From Actinomycetes bacterium (GTDB lineage: Bacteria; Actinomycetota; Actinomycetes; Actinomycetales; Cellulomonadaceae), in NCBI GenBank assembly GCA_023390875.1, contig JAEWCA010000325.1, positions 1-9,190 on the forward strand: a stretch of DNA of 9,190 nucleotides. Reading direction: 5' to 3'. Under the pieces are notes generated by a model. It worked only from the letters and a program-made list of their open reading frames with translations, searched no databases and was not told where the DNA came from. This document shows positions 4,590 to 9,190 of the stretch, in pieces (positions within the stretch are counted from its first letter, which is position 1; each line of letters starts with the position of its first letter). Made by a program: the position numbers and the translations under genes.

Positions 4590-5069
4590 ATGCCCCTCAA
4601 CGGGCTCTCCGAGGTGCTGTGGCACCAGCGGAACCTGCTCGAGCTGCTCCTGTTCAAGCTCGAGGAGGAGCAGATGATCCTCACGAGCGGGCGCTCGCGC
4701 TGGCTCTCCCACGCGACCCGCGAGGTCGAGACCGTGCTCGACGAGATCCGTCAGGCCGAGCTCGGTCGCGCCGTCGCCGCCGACACCGCCGCGATGCACC
4801 TCGGCCTGCTCCCCGGCTCGCCCCTCGCGCTGCTCGCCGAGCACGCCCCCGCCCCCTGGGACGAGCTGCTCCGCGCGCACCGCGACGCGTTCGCCTCGCT
4901 CAGCGCCGAGATCGGCCAGCTCGCCGACGGCAACCGCGAGCTCCTGCGCATGTCCCACCGGGCCACGCAGGAGACGCTCGCGTCGCTGCAGGACGTCAGC
5001 ACGTACGACGTCACCGGCCAGTCCGCCCCCTCCGAGCGCGTCGCGCAGCTCGTCGACCGCACCTTCTGA
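4590..5069 (+). CDS. flgN: Flagellar chaperone FlgN for FlgK and FlgL
   Basis: FlgN binds the C-terminal helices of the junction proteins FlgK and FlgL in the cytoplasm and delivers them to the export apparatus. The 159-residue product is helical throughout with low sequence conservation, as usual for the family. It opens with MPLNGLSEVLWHQRNLLELL and a charged FKLEEEQ segment (22-28). It has a long central helix (about 38-62), then the segment APWDELLRAHRDAFASLSAEI, and a C-terminal helix GNRELLRMSHRATQETLASL (114-133) that fits the export-substrate binding region. The call rests on this pattern and on its place immediately before flgK-flgL. The start is supported by GGGAGGA six bases before the ATG. 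Its stop TGA forms part of the flgK ribosome site. Confidence 0.88.
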   Translation: MPLNGLSEVLWHQRNLLELLLFKLEEEQMILTSGRSRWLSHATREVETVLDEIRQAELGRAVAADTAAMHLGLLPGSPLALLAEHAPAPWDELLRAHRDAFASLSAEIGQLADGNRELLRMSHRATQETLASLQDVSTYDVTGQSAPSERVAQLVDRTF

Positions 5070-5084
5070 GGAGCCCGCCACCCC

Positions 5085-6527
5085 ATGAGCACCTTCTCCG
5101 GACTCAGCACCGCGCTGAGCTCGCTGATCGCCCAGCGCCAGGCCCTCGACGTCGCCGGCCAGAACGTCGCCAACGCCAACACCGTCGGCTACACCCGCCA
5201 GCGCGCGACCCTGTCGTCGCTGCCCGCCGCGCAGGTGCCGTCGATGTTCTCCGTGCCGAACGGCACCGGCGAGGGCACCCGCGTGTCCGGCATCCAGCGC
5301 CTGGGCGACTCGTTCGTCGACGCCCGGCTGCGCACCCAGACCGGCGGCGCCGCCTACCTCAAGGCCCGCGCCGAGGCGTACACCACGCTCGAGTCCAGCA
5401 CCGGCGAGCCCGGCGCGGACGGCCTGTCGACGCAGCTGTCCGCGATGTGGAGCGCGTGGGGCGACGTGAGCAACACCCCGGACAAGGGGTCGGCGCGCGC
5501 CGTGCTCCTCGAGAACTCGCAGGCCGTCGTCGGCCGCATCCAGACGCTGTACACCGCCGCGCAGACGCAGTGGACGCAGGCCCGCTCGACCACGACCTCG
5601 CTCGTCGAGGAGGTCAACACGACCGCCGCCGGCGTCGCCGACCTCAACGCGCGCATCCTCGAGATCACCAACGCGGGCGGCACCGCGCACGAGCTCGCCG
5701 ACCAGCGCGACCTGCTCGTCACGCAGCTGTCGTCGCTCGTCGGCGCGACCGTCTCGCAGCGGCCCGACGGCCAGCTCGACGTGCTCGTCGCGGGCAACAT
5801 GCTCGTCAACGGCAACCGCCCGCACGCGATCGCGGTCACGGGCGCGACGACGTTCCAGCAGGCCACCGGCGACACGTCGACGCCCGGCCAGCCCGTCACG
5901 GTCGTCTGGGCCGACCGCCCCACGCAGCAGGTCGGGCTCGACTCCGGCCGCGTCGCGGGCCTCCTGTCCGTGCTCGCGCCGCCCGACTCCGCCGGCACGG
6001 GCGGCGTGCTCACCGAGGCCGCCGCACGCTACGACGACCTCGCGACGGCCATCGCGACGCAGGTCAACGCGCTGCACACGAGCGCGGTCACGACCGCGGG
6101 CACGACCGGCACCGACTTCTTCACGTTCGCACCCGGCCAGTCCCCCGCGATGGGCCTGCGGGTCGCGATCACCGACCCCGTCGACATCGCGGTCGCCGCC
6201 CCCGGCGCGGGTGCGCTCGACGGCTCCGTCGGCGACACGCTCGCGACGCTCGGCTCCTCGAAGACCGGCCCCGACGCGCTGTGGAGCTCGACGGTCGTCG
6301 AGCTCGGTGTCCGGACCGCGAGCGCGGGCTCCCGCGCCGACGTCGCCGAGGCCGCCCGGGCCACCGCCGAGCAGCAGCAGCTCGCGATCACCAGCGTCGA
6401 CACCGACGAGGAGACCGTGAACATGCTGGCGTTCCAGCGGGCCTACGAGGGCGCCGCGCGCGTCCTGACGGCCGTCGACGAGATGCTCGACACCCTCATC
6501 AACCGCACCGGCCTGGTGGGAAGGTAA
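5085..6527 (+). CDS. flgK: Hook-filament junction protein FlgK (HAP1)
   Basis: FlgK is the first of two junction rings joining the hook to the filament. The 480-residue product has the family N-terminus MSTFSGLSTALSSLIAQRQA with LDVAGQNVANANTVGYTRQR (21-40), the signature shared by rod, hook and junction proteins. Its C-terminus has TDEETVNMLAFQRAYEGAAR and VLTAVDEMLDTLINRTGL. A coiled region around TTSLVEEVNTTAAGVADLNA precedes NAGGTAHELADQRDLLVTQL, also typical of FlgK. The middle is Thr/Gly/Ala-rich and variable. The start is unambiguous by alignment to the family. The GAGGAG ribosome site overlaps the flgN stop but lies about 11 bases from the ATG, rather far. The gene ends six bases before the flgL start, within one operon. 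Confidence 0.96.
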   Translation: MSTFSGLSTALSSLIAQRQALDVAGQNVANANTVGYTRQRATLSSLPAAQVPSMFSVPNGTGEGTRVSGIQRLGDSFVDARLRTQTGGAAYLKARAEAYTTLESSTGEPGADGLSTQLSAMWSAWGDVSNTPDKGSARAVLLENSQAVVGRIQTLYTAAQTQWTQARSTTTSLVEEVNTTAAGVADLNARILEITNAGGTAHELADQRDLLVTQLSSLVGATVSQRPDGQLDVLVAGNMLVNGNRPHAIAVTGATTFQQATGDTSTPGQPVTVVWADRPTQQVGLDSGRVAGLLSVLAPPDSAGTGGVLTEAAARYDDLATAIATQVNALHTSAVTTAGTTGTDFFTFAPGQSPAMGLRVAITDPVDIAVAAPGAGALDGSVGDTLATLGSSKTGPDALWSSTVVELGVRTASAGSRADVAEAARATAEQQQLAITSVDTDEETVNMLAFQRAYEGAARVLTAVDEMLDTLINRTGLVGR

Positions 6528-6533
6528 CGGCCC

Positions 6534-7421
6534 ATGATCTCGCGCATCACGCACCAGACGATCCAGCGCCAGACCCTGGCGAACCTGCAGGGCAACCTCA
6601 CGTCGATGGCCGCGCTCCAGGCGCAGATGTCGAGCGGGAAGAAGATCAACGTCCCGTCCGACGACCCCGCCGGCGCGTCCGACATGCTGCGGCTCCGCGG
6701 CGACCAGCGGGCTCTCACGCAGTACGCGCGCAACGCGAGCGACGGCGACTCCTGGCTCACCACGGTCGACTCGGCGCTCACGTCGTCGCTCGCCGCGCTG
6801 CGCCGGGCCCGCGACCTCACGGTGCAGGGCGGCGACGGCGCGCTCGGCCAGACGTCGCGCGACGCGCTCGCCGCCGAGCTCGACGGGGTCCGCGACACGA
6901 TCATGGACCAGGCGAACTCGACGTACGTGGGCCGCTCGGTGTTCTCGGGCACGTCGGACGCCGGCAAGGCCTTCGACCGCACGACGTACGCGTGGACGGG
7001 CACCGCGACGAGCGCACCCGTCGAGCGCCGCGTCGGGCAGGCCATGACGGTCCGCGTCGACGCCGACGGCTCCCAGGTGTTCGGCGAGGGCGCCGGGTCG
7101 GTGTTCGCGCTGCTCGACCAGGTGTCCGCGACGCTCCGGTCCGGCGGCGACCCCACGCAGCACCTCGACGCGATCGACGCGCGCATGGAGGCCATGCTCA
7201 CCGAGGTCTCCGCGGTCGGCGCCCGGCAGAACCAGATCGCGTCCGCGCAGACCTCGATCACGGGCCAGCAGCTCACCACCAAGTCGCAGCTGTCCGGGAT
7301 CGAGGACATCGACCTCGCCGAGACGATCCTCGGCCTGCAGATGCAGGAGGTCGCATATCAGGGCGCTCTCGGCGCGGCGGCCAAGGTCCTGCAGCCGAGT
7401 CTGATGGACTTCCTCCGATGA
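6534..7421 (+). CDS. flgL: Hook-filament junction protein FlgL (HAP3)
   Basis: FlgL forms the second junction ring and is a shortened relative of flagellin. The 295-residue product has the flagellin-like N-terminal domain MISRITHQTIQRQTLANLQG with MSSGKKINVPSDDPAGASDM (31-50). Its C-terminal domain has ARQNQIASAQTSITGQQLTT and LSGIEDIDLAETILGLQMQE, ending KVLQPSLMDFLR. The central part (about 135-200) is short and contains the SVFSGTSDAGKAF motif common in FlgL. A GGAAGG sequence overlapping the flgK stop lies 8 bases before the ATG. Its stop overlaps the fliW start (ATGA), showing translational coupling. Confidence 0.95.
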   Translation: MISRITHQTIQRQTLANLQGNLTSMAALQAQMSSGKKINVPSDDPAGASDMLRLRGDQRALTQYARNASDGDSWLTTVDSALTSSLAALRRARDLTVQGGDGALGQTSRDALAAELDGVRDTIMDQANSTYVGRSVFSGTSDAGKAFDRTTYAWTGTATSAPVERRVGQAMTVRVDADGSQVFGEGAGSVFALLDQVSATLRSGGDPTQHLDAIDARMEAMLTEVSAVGARQNQIASAQTSITGQQLTTKSQLSGIEDIDLAETILGLQMQEVAYQGALGAAAKVLQPSLMDFLR

Positions 7422-7855
7422 ACCTCGCGCCCGCCACCGTCCGGGTCGCCGTCGCCGGCGACACGTGCGACGTGCCCGCGGACCTGCACCTGGTCGTCGC
7501 GTTCCCGGGCCTCCCGGGCCGCGACCGCTACGTGCTCGACGCGCTCGACGACGCCGGCACGCTGTTCGCGCTGCGGTCGGTGCCCGACGGCGACGAGTCC
7601 GCGCGCGAGGTGCGGCTGTTCGTCGTGAGCCCGACGCTCTACTTCCCCGACTACCGCCCGGTGGTCGACCCGTCCGCGCTCGGTCCCGACACGGACCCCG
7701 CCGACGTGGTCCTGCTCGTGGTGGTGCACCCGGGGACGGCCGGCGCCGCGCCGACCGCGAACCTCCTCGCCCCGGTCCTCGTGGACCGGCGGTCGGGACG
7801 CGCCGTGCAGTCGGTCCTCGACGAGGACTGGCCGCTGCGTGCGCCGGTCGGCTGA
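7418..7855 (+). CDS. fliW: Flagellar assembly factor FliW
   Basis: FliW binds free flagellin in the cytoplasm. When flagellin is scarce FliW instead binds CsrA and relieves its block on flagellin translation, as established in Bacillus subtilis. The 145-residue product has normal length and both family hallmarks: FPGLPGRDRYVLDALDDAG (29-47), followed by LFALRS and VRLFVVSPTLYFPDYRP, and the C-terminal TANLLAPVLVDRRSGRAVQS (113-132). The start ATG overlaps the flgL stop as ATGA. The frame is open upstream, but no homology supports extending it. The usual neighbour csrA is not next; instead a promoter and the EAL-HDOD gene follow after 78 bases. CsrA-like sites in the fliC leader suggest csrA lies elsewhere. 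Confidence 0.93.
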   Translation: MNLAPATVRVAVAGDTCDVPADLHLVVAFPGLPGRDRYVLDALDDAGTLFALRSVPDGDESAREVRLFVVSPTLYFPDYRPVVDPSALGPDTDPADVVLLVVVHPGTAGAAPTANLLAPVLVDRRSGRAVQSVLDEDWPLRAPVG

Positions 7856-7870
7856 CCCGACCGCTTTCCC

Positions 7871-7898
7871 CTCATCCCAGGCCGAGGCCTGCCGATGT
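7871..7898 (+). promoter_or_regulatory. FliA-type promoter of the EAL-HDOD gene
   Basis: CTCA (7871-7874) is followed after 16 bases by GCCGATGT (7891-7898), the same pattern as the fliC promoter. It starts 16 bases after the fliW stop. The predicted transcription start near 7904 leaves a leader of about 30 bases with GGGGAG before the ATG at 7934. An in-frame ATG at 7895 lies inside the -10 box and so would be absent from this transcript. The spacer contains a CAGGCC-GA-GGCCTG palindrome (7878-7891). Confidence 0.68.
7878..7891. other. Palindrome in the spacer of the EAL-HDOD promoter
   Basis: CAGGCC and GGCCTG arms flank a two-base centre, lying between the -35 and -10 boxes and touching the first base of the -10. 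A bound protein here would block polymerase. It could also form a weak hairpin at the end of the fliW transcript, though the stem is short and lacks a U run. The role is unknown. Confidence 0.35.
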
Positions 7899-7933
7899 GT
7901 ACGGAAGATCGTCACCGCCATCTGGGGAGCACC

Positions 7934-9151
7934 ATGTATGCACTGGACGAACCGAGCGCGCGCGTCGGCTCCGCGGTCATCCACCGCCAGCCCGTCGTCC
8001 ACCCGGACCGCTCCGTCTTCGGGTACGCGGTCCGCGGTGTCGTGCTCGCGCCGGACGGCACCGAGGAGCCCGAGAACCGCGTCGAGCCGCAGGTCGAGGC
8101 GCAGTACCGGATCCTCGACCCCGACCTGCTGACCGGCGACAAGCTGCTCGTCCTGCGCGCGACCCGGCGCATCTTCACCGACGAGGTGGAGATCCCCTAC
8201 GCCGGCAACGGGCTCGTGCTCGAGATCCCCGGCGAGCTCGCGATCCGCCCCGACGCGTACGACCTGGCCGCGACGCTCAAGATGGCCGGCTACGGCCTCG
8301 CGCTCGGCGAGTACGCAGGCTCCTCCAAGCTCGACCGGATGCTCACGCTCGTCGACTACGTGAAGATCGACACCGTCAAGCGGCACGACGACTTCGGCTC
8401 GCTCGTCGAGCGCGCGAAGGGCGAGGGCGCGACCGTCATCGCCGAGCGCGCGGACAACAGCGATCGCATCCACTTCGCGCTGGAGGCCGGGGCCGACCTG
8501 CTGCAGGGGCCGATGTTCGAGCGCCGCCGCCCCGAGGCCGAGCGGCCGCTGTCGGCCGGTCAGGTGCAGTGCCTCGAGCTCGTCCGCCTGCTGAGCGCCG
8601 AGTACCCGGACCAGGACGCCGTGGTCCGCGTGATCGGCACCGACCCCGAGCTCACGATGCGGGTGCTGCACCTCGTGAACTCGAGCGCGACGGGTGTGCG
8701 CCGGCACATCGACTCGGTGCGGCAGGCCGTCGTGCTCGTCGGCCCGCGCCAGCTGTTCGCGCTCGCGATGGCCTCGGTCGTCGACGCGCGCGCCGCGTCC
8801 GTCGGGCCCCTGTGGTCGGTCCTGACGCGTGCGCTCACGGTCGCGCGGCTCACGAACTCGGACGCCGGCTACACCGTGGGCATGCTCTCGGCCGTCGCGT
8901 CGCACCTGCAGATCAGCGTCGACTCGATCATCGAGCGCTCCGGCGTCTCGGAGGCGATCGCCGACGCGATGCGCGACCAGACCGGTCCGCTCGGCCCGGT
9001 GCTCGCGGCCGTCCTCGCGCACGAGGAGAACGACACCGCAGGCGTCCGCGCCGCGGGCTGGGAGCCCATGGAGATCGCGCACACGCACCTCGCGGCCATC
9101 CCCGAGGCCCTCGCGACGGCGACCGCGCTCGCCACGCCCGCGGCAGGCTGA
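7934..9151 (+). CDS. EAL-HDOD signalling protein with degenerate EAL domain (YuxH-like)
   Basis: The 405-residue product joins an EAL-type domain (about 13-200) to an HDOD domain (about 207-370). EAL domains normally hydrolyse cyclic di-GMP; HDOD domains are signalling modules related to HD hydrolases. EAL landmarks remain in order, but catalytic parts are lost. GYAVRG (30-35) replaces the E-A-L motif, LEIPGE (96-101) stands where ExT is expected, and GEYAGS (125-130) replaces DDFG. VKID (143-146), IAERADN (169-175) and LLQGPMF (189-195) persist. It is therefore probably a binder or scaffold, not a phosphodiesterase. The HDOD part includes GTDPELTMRVLHLVNSSA and VRQAVVLVGPRQLFALAMA. I chose ATG 7934, preceded by GGGGAG, over ATG 7895, which lies in the promoter. 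HDOD-EAL proteins such as Vibrio CdgJ affect motility; a similar role here is inferred from its FliA promoter and neighbours. Confidence 0.88.
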   Translation: MYALDEPSARVGSAVIHRQPVVHPDRSVFGYAVRGVVLAPDGTEEPENRVEPQVEAQYRILDPDLLTGDKLLVLRATRRIFTDEVEIPYAGNGLVLEIPGELAIRPDAYDLAATLKMAGYGLALGEYAGSSKLDRMLTLVDYVKIDTVKRHDDFGSLVERAKGEGATVIAERADNSDRIHFALEAGADLLQGPMFERRRPEAERPLSAGQVQCLELVRLLSAEYPDQDAVVRVIGTDPELTMRVLHLVNSSATGVRRHIDSVRQAVVLVGPRQLFALAMASVVDARAASVGPLWSVLTRALTVARLTNSDAGYTVGMLSAVASHLQISVDSIIERSGVSEAIADAMRDQTGPLGPVLAAVLAHEENDTAGVRAAGWEPMEIAHTHLAAIPEALATATALATPAAG

Positions 9152-9190
9152 CCGCCCGCACGTCACGGCCCGGTCCGGCCCTCCGCGGAG
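9152..9190 (+). other. Short tail after the EAL-HDOD gene
   Basis: The last 39 bases contain no gene start I can support. They end with the perfect palindrome CTCCGCGGAG (9181-9190), cut by the window edge. It might be the core of a terminator stem, but the flanking sequence needed to judge this is missing. Confidence 0.3.

Noticed and set aside
4506..7163. Long open frames on the strand opposite flgN, flgK and flgL, and similar ones opposite fliC and fliD
   Set aside because: They are Arg/Gly/Ala-rich shadow translations expected in very GC-rich DNA, with no family motifs, and they run across several clear genes.
4619..7417. Open frame running upstream of fliW through flgN, flgK and flgL
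   Set aside because: It is in the wrong frame for those genes and has low-complexity Arg-rich sequence. Only the last 145 codons, from the ATGA overlap, match FliW.
7895..7933. ATG at 7895 as start of the EAL-HDOD gene
   Set aside because: The codon is inside the GCCGATG -10 box, and a better ribosome site precedes ATG 7934.
1..9190. CRISPR array, insertion sequence, prophage or transferred island
   Set aside because: There are no regularly spaced repeats, transposase or integrase genes or terminal inverted repeats. Base and codon use are uniform across the genes.

Overview
The window is a compact block of bacterial flagellar genes from a high-GC Gram-positive organism. The very high G+C, strongly GC-biased third codon positions, long antisense open frames and the gene set all fit a motile actinomycete. 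The order resembles Cellulomonas-type Micrococcales. That placement is my inference from memory, not a search result. No mobile element, CRISPR array, tRNA or rRNA is visible.

Layout. The left half is read on the minus strand: fliA (flagellar sigma factor, 3358-4248), fliC (flagellin, 2072-3256), fliD (filament cap, 601-1962), fliS (flagellin chaperone, 143-586), and the first 47 codons of a small FliT-position protein that leaves the window at base 1. The right half is read on the plus strand: flgN (hook-junction chaperone), flgK and flgL (hook-filament junction proteins), fliW (flagellin-binding assembly factor), then a protein with a degenerate EAL domain followed by an HDOD domain. A 341-bp divergent control region (4249-4589) separates the halves.

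How the parts work together. Almost everything needed for the late stage of flagellum building is here: the sigma factor for late genes, the junction proteins with their chaperone, the filament protein with its chaperone and cap, and the flagellin homeostasis factor FliW. The non-coding parts look richly regulated. Two promoters of the form CTCA-N15/16-GCCGAT stand before fliC and before the EAL-HDOD gene, and a weaker relative stands before flgN. A consensus CRP/GlxR-type site lies in the divergent region. The fliC leader carries two ANGGA motifs placed as in a CsrA-controlled flagellin leader, one in a hairpin loop and one on the Shine-Dalgarno sequence. The fliD ribosome-binding region is three overlapping ACGGA units. 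The reading I propose is cAMP input at the divergent region, FliA-driven late transcription, and FliW/CsrA-type control of flagellin translation, with the EAL-HDOD protein as a co-regulated signalling output. No csrA or flgM gene is in the window.
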